This document shows, in pieces, positions 24,187 to 34,389 of a DNA stretch of 64,000 nucleotides. The position numbers and the translations under genes are program-made. The stretch lies in contig CM060174.1 in NCBI GenBank assembly GCA_030549775.1, forward strand, positions 52,888,707-52,952,706, written 5' to 3'. Numbering within the stretch: position 1 is the first letter of the stretch; each line of letters begins with the position of its first letter. The DNA is from Tamarix chinensis. Its lineage: Eukaryota > Streptophyta > Magnoliopsida > Caryophyllales > Tamaricaceae. Below the pieces are notes generated by a model that searched no databases, had not been told where the DNA came from, and saw only the letters and a list, made by a program, of their open reading frames with translations.

Positions 24187-24302
24187 TGTAACACCCTAAA
24201 ATTTTTCTTATGAATAAATATTAAAATAATATATTAATAAATGAGATAAAATATAGGTACATATAATAAAAATAATATTAATAATAATAATATTTTATTG
24301 AA
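24187..24302 (+). mobile_element. Element D 5' LTR, left fragment
   Basis: Starts TGTAACACCCT directly after target duplication CAAGT (24,182-24,186). It matches the start of the 3' LTR at 51,998 (ATAAATGATATAAAATAGAGG-like text). After an AAT/ATA-rich stretch it is broken at about 24,302 by the pararetrovirus and resumes near 31,705. Confidence 0.85.
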
Positions 24303-24755
24303 GGAGGTATTTTCTTTTAAAACATGAAGAAATTTTCCTGAAATTAATTCGTTTAAGTCCTCACCGGTGTTTTGATCATCTTTAGATTTTTCGTTTTCAC
24401 TGGATTCTGGAGATGGGTTGGAGACTTGTTTTGCCAATATTATTTGGATAGTTTGCATGTCAGATGCTTGTTTTGATTTTAACTCTTTTAGTTCTTTTTT
24501 GACTTCTTTAATTTCCTGTTGGAGTTCAGAAGTGGTCGGAGTTAAAACTTTTGATTTCTTTTGTTTGCTAAGAATCTTTGTCAAATCATAAGCATTTGCT
24601 GGTTTTGAAGGAATGTTCTGTTTTAATGGTGCAGGTGTTTCATTTTTCTCAATTGACTCCATTAATTTTTTCAAGTATTCAGCTTGTTTTAATGGGTCTG
24701 GGATTAAATGAACTATGCCTAAAACCATTTTTTGTTGTTTGGTCAAAACATTCAT
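24303..24755 (-). pseudogene. Pararetrovirus: C-terminal coat-protein/linker segment
   Basis: A charged, lysine/glutamate-rich stretch with a predicted coiled-coil-like block (LQQEIKEVKKELKELKSK). It lies between the zinc knuckle and the break of the circle. The open frame runs past the viral edge into LTR sequence at 24,302 down to 24,234; those last residues (a leucine/isoleucine-rich tail) are host-LTR readthrough, not virus. Function beyond a spacer between coat protein and protease is unknown. Confidence 0.7.
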
Positions 24756-24833
24756 TTGGTTTTCTACAGGCTCTCCTTCTGTGTCAGAAGAGCTGCTAGA
24801 AGAGGAAGATGACTCTGTTTGGAGTTCATCTAA

Positions 24834-26195
24834 CTATGGGTTTTCGTTATCATCCTTAGAAGATACTAGGAGGTTTTGAATCTTTTCCCTAGTTTCATCG
24901 TCTAAGTCTAATTCACGAATTTGTTTTGCAGAATTTTGATGTGTGTCCCATTTTACCACATTTGTAGCATCTATAGTTTCTGTATCTTTTTCCCCAATCC
25001 GGGTTTTTTGAAGATGAAACTGTATTTTTGCTATTCTTAGGTTTTGTCTTTTGGTAATAGGGTATCTGTTTTTGATTCTGCAGAGCAGGCAAATATTTTT
25101 GTTTTGTCTTTTTGTGGTGACTAGGTCTACAATTTCCAAAACATTATTTGTTTGTTACACCTACAATGTCAAATTGTTTACAAAAAGATCCTAGTTATTG
25201 TTTGGTTTGATTTAATTCCTTTTTGAGTTGTTTTTGGAATTTTAAATCTTGACAAATTTTTAAAGCTTCCTTTTGTGTGAAACTTATTAATTCGCCATAA
25301 GTGAATTTGTTGTAAGGAATTTGATTGTTATGCATTTCTTTAATTTTGTTCCTTACTTTTCCTCCTAACATGGGCGGTAGACCATCTAAGAACTTTTCCT
25401 TCCAAAACGGTTGGTTTGAATCTTCCCTAAGCATGACTCTAGTTACGAAAGTATTTTTGTACCACTGGAATTCATTAAGTCTTTTACACCTAAGGTTTGA
25501 CAATAGTTCGCCATTTTTGTCCTTAAGGTGTGAAGGGTCTCCTACGAAGTGTAAGGAAGGGATGCTACAGCATCAGATATGGGTTCTCCATTATCTAAGA
25601 TGATTTCGTCATTTTCATCTACCTTAATGGCGTCTAAAATATCTATTTGTTCGTTTGAAGTTAAATGAAAATCCCACCATCCTTTTAACTGTCCTGAGAA
25701 CCCTGCTATCAGGAGTTCTGCTATAGTTTTGTCGGATGTGTTCATTTGGGCTTTGTATGCGTTTGCTGCCATAGTCATTTGTTGTAAAAGGCCTAAAATT
25801 TGGTATTCCGACAGTCCATCTATGTTCCATTCATAAAGTGAATTGGCTTTATAGCTGGGCTGAACTAGTTTGTTGGGCCTTACTTCTAGACTAAGGTCAG
25901 GTGCAGTTTGTCTAGGTACTATGGTCCTAGATGTTGATGGTATGTCTAAACGGGCTACTACAGGAGTTTCAGGTTCTTGGGCCTCATCACTCTCTGTTTG
26001 TTCCGTTTGGTTAACCATGTTAATTTGGGATGTTTGGTCAGGTGTGTGTGGAACCTGATTCTGGTTTTGACTAGACGAAGTTGAAGTGGTAATTAAATTT
26101 AATTTTTCCTTAATTGCGGTTACAAATTCATCTTTTTCATTTTTGATTTCTTTTTTGCTGGATTTTGATAATTCAAAGGGTTTGAATACAAGCAT
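24834..26195 (-). pseudogene. Pararetrovirus coat protein (broken)
   Basis: Three open stretches in different frames. The first, 25,542-26,195, holds NIDGLSEYQI and a GFSGQLKGWWDFHLT block, the conserved capsid core shared by plant pararetroviruses and related gag proteins. The second, 25,195-25,503, holds WYKNTFVTRVMLREDSNQPFWKEKF and YGELISFTQKEALKICQDL. The zinc knuckle follows at 24,928-24,969. The protein would form the virion shell and bind viral RNA through the knuckle. At least two frameshifts and one or more stops separate the stretches, so no single coat protein could be made. Confidence 0.85.
24928..24969 (-). other. Coat-protein zinc knuckle, C-x2-C-x4-H-x4-C
   Basis: Fourteen codons on the minus strand give C-YK-C-GKMG-H-TSKF-C. 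All four metal ligands are present. It lies in a different frame from the charged open stretch 24,834-25,139, so a frameshift is close by. This motif is diagnostic for retroelement and pararetrovirus capsid proteins. Confidence 0.9.
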
Positions 26196-26358
26196 TTTCT
26201 TTGGTTCAGTTTTCTCATTTTCTGAAATAGTTTGAATTGCCGTGAGTATTGTCTTTTAAATTTTCTTATCCAGTTTTGTTAATTGGTTACCGATTGTGTT
26301 TAGATGAACGTTTGTGAAATTATTTTGTAACACAATATTTTTGGTGTTTTCAAGTTCA

Positions 26359-27354
26359 TCATCTTTTGGCAATCTTAAGGGTTTTAGTTTCTACAGTGTT
26401 TTCTCCTGCAGGCATTTGAATATTTTGAAGAGGCGGATGTTCTGTTTCCATAGTTCCTCTATCAGTTTTCCAAGTTTTGGTTTTTTGTCGACTAGTTATG
26501 GATTTTGCAGATTTAAATGGTGAGTTTTTTAATTTCTTTAAATTTACACCATTATTTTGCATTTTCATTTCTAACCAATCAAAAAACATTATTTTGCATT
26601 TGTTGTCAGCAATGAATTTATAGAATTCTTCCTGAAGTTTGCGACTTTATTTTGCCAGATTTTTTATGAACCAATTTCTTTTATCGGTATTTTTATCTGA
26701 GTAAAAGTTAGCTCTAAAGAATTCTCTATCTATGACAAATTCCTTTTCTAGGACGTTTAACTGGTTATCGGTTATGTCAGAAAGGCTAGGAGAATGTGGA
26801 GGTGATTCTATTTCATCATCACTAGTTTGTTCCGATTCTTTTTCTTTCTGTTTTTGATAATTTGCCTTAGGAATTCTAGTTTGGTAGTTTGCACCTTTAA
26901 ATGAAGTTTTAGTTGTTTCATCTATGGAATTCCTATTTTTTTGAGTTTTATCTTCCAGGTTTATATTTTTAGGAAGGTTCAAAACGTTTCCTAAACTAAT
27001 TGTGGAAGAGGTCGAGGCATCATCCTTAATTCTAAGGCTTGGATTCCTCCTGAAACTAAGTTTGACAGTTCCGTCATCGAACTGGGCTATCCTATTTAGG
27101 TTTGTATTTGGTTTCGGAATTTCCGGTTTGTTGATTTGAAGGTCACGTTCTTCCGTTTTGATTATATAGTTTGTGGGGAGAATATGCCAGTTTGAGGTTC
27201 TATAAACCATTTCCTTTTGAATTTTGGGAAGTTTCCACGTATCTATGGATCCTTTAAAGTTTTCAAATTCATATTCTTCAGTTTGTCTGTTTGAGTCTCT
27301 AGGTCCTATGTCATGCCTAGAACCAGAAGAACTAGATGATCGAAATAAATGCAT
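26359..27354 (-). pseudogene. Pararetrovirus polyprotein N-terminal region (movement-protein position)
   Basis: First long open stretch after the leader: 235 codons at 26,647-27,354 from an ATG, followed by a second stretch at 26,359-26,589 in another frame. The start is serine/arginine-rich, then a W-KLPK block, a DDGTVKLSFRRN block, then a charged disordered part. In florendovirus-type genomes this position holds the movement protein followed by a linker to the coat protein. I can see the flanks but no clear 30K-type movement-protein core, which suggests an internal deletion or strong divergence. The function of the remaining part is unknown. Confidence 0.6.
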
Positions 27355-27365
27355 GTCCCTATCCT

Positions 27366-27487
27366 ATTTGTTTGTAAACGGCTTTCACCCACCTACAAGT
27401 ATTAGGAACCTTACTGCCTCCCTCACAACGGGTCTTACGGCCTTACTGCCTAAACATAGGTGCTTACCTCACGGCCTACAAACAAAT
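27366..27487 (-). other. Leader stem with uORF-like text
   Basis: An 11-base perfect inverted repeat (27,366-27,376 with 27,477-27,487, core ATTTGTTTGTA) encloses about 100 bases of leader, between the primer site and the first long ORF. Large leader hairpins are a known Caulimoviridae feature, used for ribosome shunting and packaging. Only the stem is seen; the role is inferred. Confidence 0.45.
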
Positions 27488-27536
27488 AAAGAAAATGACC
27501 AGATACACTTACCCCTCTCAAGAGCTAATCTCGTTA

Positions 27537-27549
27537 GGCTCTGATACCA
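27537..27549 (-). other. Pararetrovirus primer-binding site (tRNA-iMet)
   Basis: Minus strand reads TGGTATCAGAGCC, an exact plant initiator-methionine tRNA primer site. It lies about 230 bases downstream of the TATA box and 180 bases before the first ORF. In Caulimoviridae this marks the start of minus-strand DNA synthesis and position 1 of the genome map. Confidence 0.93.
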
Positions 27550-28198
27550 TGTACGCCAAGGATCTCGGGATGCAGACGGGCAACCTGAAGAATATAAAAA
27601 AGAAAGCAATAAAGGATAGATGGATAGCTAGGAAAACAGCGGAAATAAAAAAAGGGAAATGGATAGATGAGATAGAATTTTATTTGGTAACACTCATCTC
27701 GAGTACAGAGGAAATTTTTCTAAGGGTGGATTTGCCTCTCCAAATACCGACCCCGAAAAATGAAGTCCTAAGGTCCCTTATATAGAAGAAGGGGTCCGGT
27801 ACTTACAAATTTGAAAAGTGGATTCGGGAATCCACCAAAAAGTAAACAAAAAAAAGTAAACAGTAAAAGTCGTACTGTCTACAGTACTGTCTACAGGAAA
27901 AGTTTGGATAGTACAAGGTAAAAGTACAAATAGTAAATGTTAACCCTAGAAAAACTACAGTAATCCGCGTGATTGTACTTTGCCGCAGATTCCTTTGTCA
28001 TCTTTCTCTTTTGCTTTTACTTTATTCTTTTACCATGGTAAAACGCCAATCGCCGAAAGTAGATTCCTACTTCTTTTGAGGTCGGCACTTTTGACTTTGA
28101 CACGAAGTTTGGGCTGGTAGGAATATTCTTTGTCTGTAACGATCTTTGACGCATGTGGATGCGTAATCCTCCACAGGTGATACCCGTATTTGTACTCT
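27550..28198 (-). promoter_or_regulatory. Pararetrovirus intergenic region and promoter
   Basis: Non-coding stretch between the end of ORF2 and the primer site. The TATA element CTATATAAGG (TATA core at 27,778-27,785) lies where the full-length RNA promoter is expected, so transcription would start near 27,750. Upstream there is AT-rich text with an AGTACTGT-CTACAG direct repeat near 27,872-27,898. The plus-strand open frame 27,495-27,785 across this region is a shadow. Confidence 0.75.
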
Positions 28199-29624
28199 CT
28201 ACCGGATAGGAGGTAGTATCCCATAACAGTCGTCTTCGTTCTCATCACAAAAGTCTATCTCTGGAATGGCAAATGAGGCTTCAGACTCTCCTTGTTTGGT
28301 TTGAGAGAGTACTTCATTCATGATGGCGAGGTACTCATCTTCACTTTTTGCGGCTGTGAGCTTGGCTGCCGTGACTGATTTTTGAGCCAGAAATTTTGAA
28401 TCTTTAGATCTGGCTAGGACCTTGTTTGTCGTAGAAGAGGCCGGTTGCGTGCTGATGTTTGCGAACGGCCTGCTCTGATACTTTCTCGAACGTTTGATAC
28501 TTTGACCACCATTTGACTTTGAAGCGGCGGACCAAAGTAGGGACTCCTTCAATCTCGTGGATTTCTGTTGTCCAGGCGAACACCCACGAGCAAAATAGTT
28601 TTAAACAAAAGGCAAAGATAGGGGGAAAAACCCTATCGTCTTTTGTGGGTTTGTAAAGGGTTTTGAACAGGTCAAGGGATTTTGATACCTGTTCCGGTAG
28701 GATTTCTGGGATGGCGCCAAAATCTCTCCACCATCGGATGAACCAGACAGGGTAATGCGTTTGGTTGAAATTTTTGAAAAACAATAATTAGGAGTGTGAC
28801 TTTTTGGAATTTTCTGTAAAGAAATTATTCCACCAAGCCTGTTGATAGTCCCAGTAGTTGAAATTTAGTTTGACGTTTGGGCTAAATTTGTACGAATCTG
28901 GGAGCCTTCGAGGCAATTCGAGGCTTTGTCCCCAGTCCGCAGGAAGGATAACCCTGTGCAGTTGATAGGTTGAGTAGGCGGCTTCGTTTTTGGTTTGGGG
29001 TAATTTGAAGGTTCGAAATGAAGCTGAGCCTGTAAACTCTAAAATTTATTTATAGTACGCATGGGGTGCAGTCACGTCCCATGGTTTGAAATCCCAACCA
29101 AAAAACATTTTCTGAAGGGAAACGAAGGGATCCTGACAATGGAATCCATCTTCGAGGTTTGAAATGATTTGAAAATTCTGTTTTGTAAAATATTCAGCTT
29201 TTTTCTCGAAAGCTGGTTTTATTTCCATAACATTTTCGAGTCTTGAAATTCTTGATCTCAAGGCCAGAATTTTACAAATCTGTTTGTCAGAAGACAATTT
29301 TGAAATCGCTTTTGAAGGAGTCATAGGGATTAAAATACCTCCTTCAGTTTTGTAAACAGGGTTTGAGGAACACATACCTTTGCTTTCAGGTTGAGAACTC
29401 TGAACTTGTTTTGAGATTTGCTGAAGTGCTTTGAGGACTTCAGGAGACTAGGTAAGATTTTCTACCCACTTTTGAACATCCGAGTTTGAAGAAGCTTGTG
29501 CTTCTTGGTTTGGTGAAGCAGCTGCTACTGCTTCGTCCTCCATGGTTGCTTTATACCATGATTTGATTGGCTTCGCAACCAATATTTCTTGGACCTTCTC
29601 TTTTCCTTTCTTTCGAGGAGGCAT
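28199..29624 (-). pseudogene. Pararetrovirus ORF2, function unknown (broken)
   Basis: Starts at an ATG at 29,624 with a basic MPPRKKGKEK-type N-terminus and an alanine-rich acidic part, then a stop near 29,450. An open stretch at 29,046-29,375 ends in a GWDFKPWD motif. After a frame change come 28,404-28,784 (tryptophan-rich, WFIRWWRDFGAIPE and FKVKWW) and 28,199-28,552 at the end. A second ORF downstream of RNase H and before the promoter is a hallmark of florendovirus-type genomes; its role is not established. The frame is broken by stops and at least two frameshifts. Confidence 0.75.
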
Positions 29625-29733
29625 GGTTTGGTAGAGGGTGTCCTTGAAGAAATTCTCTTGTGAGAAAATCTAGAAGTGAGTTGTCATCACCCTTTAAGTA
29701 CTCGATCTTGAAATCGAATACGGATAGGATCGC

Positions 29734-31629
29734 TTACCATCTGGCATAGATCTGTTTGCTAGCGACATTCTGTACGTCCTTTTTGAGAATTTTCTTTGCA
29801 GATTTGCAGTCGACGTGTAACAGGAATTTTTGGTTAAGCAGATCAGACTGGAATTTGGTTATGGACTGAACTATTGCGAATATTTCTTTTTTGACAGTCG
29901 AATAGTTCTGTTGAGATTGGGTCCAGTGTCCGGATGTATATTGGATCACTGTTTCGGATTTGGGTTGAGAATGTTTGGTTTGGGCCAAATACTGTTCAAG
30001 TTTTTGGGCTTGGGACTGTTTAAGAATACCACCGTATCCAACCTCGGAGGCATCTGTCTCAACAATTTTGAAAAGGTTTAGGTTGGCCAAGGTCAGACAA
30101 GGGATGGACTGGACTTGGGCTTTGATATATTTGACGACATCCGTATGGGCTTGAGTCCAAGGTTTTGGGCTCTTTTTGAGTCTGTTGTGTAACGGTTTGG
30201 CAATCTATTTAAGATTGGGGTAGAAGTCTAAGACATAGTTTAGGCTTCCTAGGAACCTTTGGAGTTGGATTTTGTCTAGGATTTGGTCTGGAAACTTAGA
30301 CGCAATTTCTATGGACCTCTCGATGGGCCTAATACTACCCGATTCGATGAAATGTCCTAAGAATCTAATCCTAGTTTGGGCTAATGCAATCTTGGGCTTA
30401 GATACTACTAGTCCATTACGCCTAGCGACACTAAGGAAAATCCTAAGATGTCAAAAATGCTGATCAAGACTGTTTGAGTAAACTAAGACATCATCAATAT
30501 ACACTAGACAAAAGTTTGAATACGGATTAAAAATCTCATTCATTATTCTCTGAAACTCAGAAGGAGCGTTTTTTAATCCAAAGGGCATTACGTTCCATTA
30601 AAAGTGTCTGAAAGGAACAATAAAGGCAGTTTTGTATTGGTCATCTGGTTTAATCTAAATTTGCCAAAAACCCGATTTTAAATCAAATTTTGAAAAGATA
30701 ATTGCTGAGTACAATCTTTGAAGCAAATCTTTTTTGTTTGGTATGGGATACCTAATCCATTTGAGAGCGTCGTTTAAAGGTTTGTAATTAATTACTAACC
30801 TAGGGGTTCCACGCTCTATTTCAGAATTTTTATTAACATAAAATGCCGCACATGACCAAGGCGATCTAGACTTAGAAATTAAACCTTTTGTTTCTAAATC
30901 TTTTATCTCTTGTTTGCAGTGTTCAATCAAGTCTGAATTCATTTGAATTGGTCTAGCTTTTGTTGGTATCTGTCTCTCGTCGAATTTTTCCTCATACGGG
31001 AGATCTATCATGTGATGTTTTCTAGACCAAAAGGCGTTTGGGAGATCAGAGCAGATCTTTTTTTCGATTTGATTTCTAATTTGGTCAATCTTGTCTTTAA
31101 TCAGTTTTGTTTCCAACTGGTTTTGGATTCGTGACAATTTGACATTTTGTTTTAAGAAATCTAAATCATTTTGTTTGCCTTTGATTAGAAGATTAATTTG
31201 ATCTTCATAAATTAAGTTTGCTTTTAAGAGGTTCAGGTTTCGAGTCCTAGGGATTTCTAAAAAGGATAAATTATTCTTTTTCCCTTTTGATTTGAAAGAA
31301 ATTTCGGACAAACCTACTTTGTAAGGGGTTATCAAATTAATGAAGGGAGTACCTAGGATAACTGACTGACTAATATCGGGAGTTATCAAATAGGTTGTTT
31401 TGATTTGTAAGTTGTTACAAATTAAATCCGCTTCACATTTGTATTTGATTTTTAATCTGGAGCTGTTGGCTGCAGATAATTTTTCGTTTGACTTTGAGAG
31501 GTATTTTCTTGGAATAATTCCCTCTTTGATACAGTTTAAGTCAGCACCGGTATCAAATAGTATGACTGTATTTATTTGAAAACCATCCTCTAACCTAAGG
31601 GTTATACTGATGATATATTTGCGGGAGGT
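29734..31629 (-). pseudogene. Pararetrovirus protease, reverse transcriptase and RNase H (few stops)
   Basis: One reading frame can be followed almost without a shift from 31,629 to 29,734. The protease site FDTGAD lies near 31,545-31,560. RT begins around 30,960 with KARPIQMN, SPWSCAAFYVNK and RLVINYKPLND, then KFDLKSGFWQI. The catalytic box YIDD is intact at 30,490-30,501. RNase H follows with ETDASEVGYGGIL (29,734-30,090), FAIVQSI and a VDCKSAKKIL block. Only about three in-frame stops are seen (near 30,655, 30,596 and 30,206), two of them TAG/TAA where CAG/CAA is expected. This is far better preserved than the polyproteins of A, C or D. The enzyme would copy the viral RNA into DNA. It is not functional as it stands. 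Confidence 0.9.
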
Positions 31630-31704
31630 TATTTATTTTTATTATTTGAAAACCATCCTCTAACCTAACGGTTTGTCTGTTTGAGTCTCTAGGTCCTAAG
31701 TCAT
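31630..31704. other. Filler DNA at the right pararetrovirus junction
   Basis: Between the end of the viral body and resumed LTR lie two templated copies. 31,642-31,668 repeats 27 bases of the adjacent protease region (31,572-31,598) exactly. 31,671-31,704 repeats 34 bases of the polyprotein N-terminal region (27,291-27,324) with one mismatch. Both copies are in the same orientation as their sources. Such patchwork is typical of end joining with template switching. Confidence 0.85.
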
Positions 31705-32463
31705 TTCTTTATTTACGGAATAATAATAATAATATTATTATTATTATTTAATTTAAAATTTTATTTTTTAGACTTATTCTAATTCCTTATTTTAATTATT
31801 TAGCCTAAAATCATTATAGGTAAATTATAACAAATTTTATTTATTTTTATTAATTTCCCAAAAACACAACCTAAAAATCCCATAATATTTTTCATTTTCT
31901 TTCTCCATTTTTTCTTATCTACTTCCTTTTCTTTTTCTTTTCTTTTGTTCCTTCTTCTTCTTCCTTTTAACCTCCTCCTTTTCTAGCTTGGGTTGTGCTA
32001 CAACGGTCCAAGCACCCCCTTCTCCTCTTATCTCTAATCTCCCTTGACAAGCCTAACTCCTTTCCCCTTCCCTTCTTACTTTTCCCCATAGGAGACGACC
32101 CAAACCCCTCCATTATTTCATTCTTTTCCTTTTTTCTCCCTCCCTTCTCTCCATTTTTCCTTTTTCTCTCCTCATCTCCTACCTTTTACCCAACAGACTC
32201 TACACAACCCCCAATTCAATTTTCGCACCCCCACAACTAGCAACCTAGCTACCTCCCCTCACTCTTTCCCTTGTCATCTATGGAAGGCATGCACGCTGGC
32301 ATGACCCTCCATGAGCCATGCACACACCTTGTACCCATTATACCCATTAAACAGCACGACCCTACATTTGTATGCGTTGTCCTTCCCCTGCCATGGATGT
32401 TCAGCCCAGTGACTGGCCACCCTTGTTCTTTTTCTTCCTTTTCCTCCTCCTCCCCTTATAGCC

Positions 32464-32471
32464 TATAAATA
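32464..32471 (+). promoter_or_regulatory. TATA box of element D 5' LTR
   Basis: GCCTATAAATACCTCC, a consensus plant TATA box, followed by a C/T-rich stretch where transcription would start. It lies inside the pyrimidine-rich zone of the LTR. The equivalent stretch is deleted from the 3' LTR. Confidence 0.65.
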
Positions 32472-34389
32472 CCTCCAAATCTACCCTCTCCTCTCTTCAC
32501 CCTCGTTGACCTTACCTTGCACCCCCTACACCAGCCTTTTGTTGTTGCCACTATTGCAACCAAGTCAAGCTACTACCCAACTTCCTCCCCTCTCCCTTCC
32601 TTCCACCTCCTTACACCTACTAAGCCCATCATTACCCTCTTCCTACCCTTCCATTCGTCTCCCGGAGCTTGTAAAGTTTGTAGGTTGCGCCACCCTATGC
32701 TACCCTGTACCACCTCACAACATCACAACCATCAGCCCATTCCCCCTTTGCTACACCGCCTCCACACCTTAACCTCCTACATATGTGCCCAACCTAGGAC
32801 TCTAGCCCTCTCCACCACTTTTCCCTCTTATTTTCCCTCTTTCCACCTTCCTTCCTCTCGGTCATGCCATGGGCACAGCCATGACCCACCTCCCTCCCAC
32901 TGGCCTACCTAGTGCCAACTGCACCATCTACCCCCAAAAGACTAACTGCACTCTTTTCTTAACCAACAACTATTTTCCACCTTGCGCTGCTACTACTGTT
33001 GTGTTTGCCTCCATGCCGCTCTCCAATTCTCTTACCTATTCTAGTCACCACCACTTTATTTTCCTCTATTTTGATTTCTATTTAATTAAATTTATTAATC
33101 TTATTATTTTTGTAAGGAAAAAAGAAAGGGGAAAATGAAGGAAAATGGATACAATAGCCTAAGTTTTGGTTTTTTGATTTTTAGGTTATTTTCTTCTGAA
33201 CAAAGGAGATGAGGTGTAGGTTTTTCTTGCTTCAACTTAGCCAGGGCCTTGTGTTTATGTGACTTTTTTATGTGTTAAGTGAGTACTTACATGAAATGTT
33301 ACATGTTCTAGAATTTGTAGTGAATCTTAGCTTGCAAGTATCTAAGGTAGGAATATGTGTGGAACTAACTAGTTCATATGTTGATATATACTTCTATTAT
33401 ATGGTATTGCATGTTTTGAGTATTTTTGATAAGTTATTGTATTTTATGATATGGGGATTAGGCAGGGTTTTAGACACTCGAGGGCATTTTGGTCACTATT
33501 ATGGAAAATGGCATATGGGCAAATCCTTGGGAAAGTTTAGTTAAATATTATTTGATGGCGTTAAACAATAACTATGGTAATTATAAAAGTGGATTAGGGT
33601 AGATATTGCATGGATTGGGTTAACCATACATGGGGTGAGTCAAACCCAATACGGGTCATGTCAAGTAGTGACTAAGTAAGGGGTTGTAGCTAAGTATGGA
33701 TGTAGGGGAGATGATAACTTTGTTTGGTGGCTTGAAAACAAAAATGGGGGAGTCCTTGGATGCTAACGAATAGGAGGTTACTAGGTAGGTGAAGCTAGGG
33801 TTTTAGTTGTATAAAACCCTAAGGGTAGGTCATTATCACATGTAGAAAATGGGTGTTGGGTTGTACCTATAAACTATGATGTTAATATGCTATTGGGGGA
33901 TTATGTACTAAGTTTGATGGCTAGGTGGGATAATTGAGAGGAAATACAACTACTAGAGGGAAATTAGGGTTTTAAGAGGAGCCCATTGGGGAGGTTGTTA
34001 TCATATGAGAAAAATGATGGAGGTAGGCTATAAAATGTTAGGAGAAGGATAATCATATTAATATATGCTTGTTTGTGGAAGTTTAAGGTTCAATAAGTAG
34101 TAGAGAAGGGGCTAGTCTCATCTGGGTAAAACTAGGGCTTCGTGGAGTAACCCTAGGGGCTAATTGTTATCATATATGAGGAATGAGGGATGTAGGTTAT
34201 GACTCATGAATAAAATGGGTTTGTAATGGTAGGTTCGGGTTGATGGATAAATTGGGGACACAAAGGATCATTAGGGGTGAGGATGTACTAGGCTTAAGAA
34301 ACTAGGGTTTCTAAGGGGCTTGGTTAGCTTAAGGTGGTAGTAGGATAGGAGCCATAATTGAGTTGTTCATGGGTTTTTGTAGTATCTAA

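Larger units (their letters stand above)
24303..31629 (-). mobile_element. Endogenous pararetrovirus (Caulimoviridae, florendovirus-like), circularly permuted
   Basis: A 7.3-kb unit holding a whole set of pararetroviral parts on the minus strand. Reading down from 31,629 these are protease-RT-RNase H, a second ORF, an intergenic promoter with TATA box, a tRNA-Met primer site, leader, polyprotein N-terminus, coat protein and zinc knuckle, ending at 24,303. The natural order is promoter, coat protein, then polymerase, so the circle was opened between coat protein and protease. The two ends share the six bases GGAGGT (24,303-24,308 and 31,624-31,629) and would be in frame across that point. The length fits a full Caulimoviridae genome (7-8 kb). 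There is no integrase and no LTR. Frameshifts and stops make it non-functional. It sits inside the 5' LTR of element D. The genus is inferred from layout and general resemblance. Confidence 0.88.

Noticed and set aside
27224..27785. Two plus-strand open frames across the viral leader and promoter
   Set aside because: They are antisense to the primer site, TATA box and polyprotein start, which form a coherent minus-strand unit.
31995..33138. Several overlapping plus-strand open frames, proline/serine/leucine-rich
   Set aside because: All fall in the C/T-rich zone of element D's 5' LTR. The same kind of frames occur in LTR H at the same relative place, in different frames, so they are compositional.
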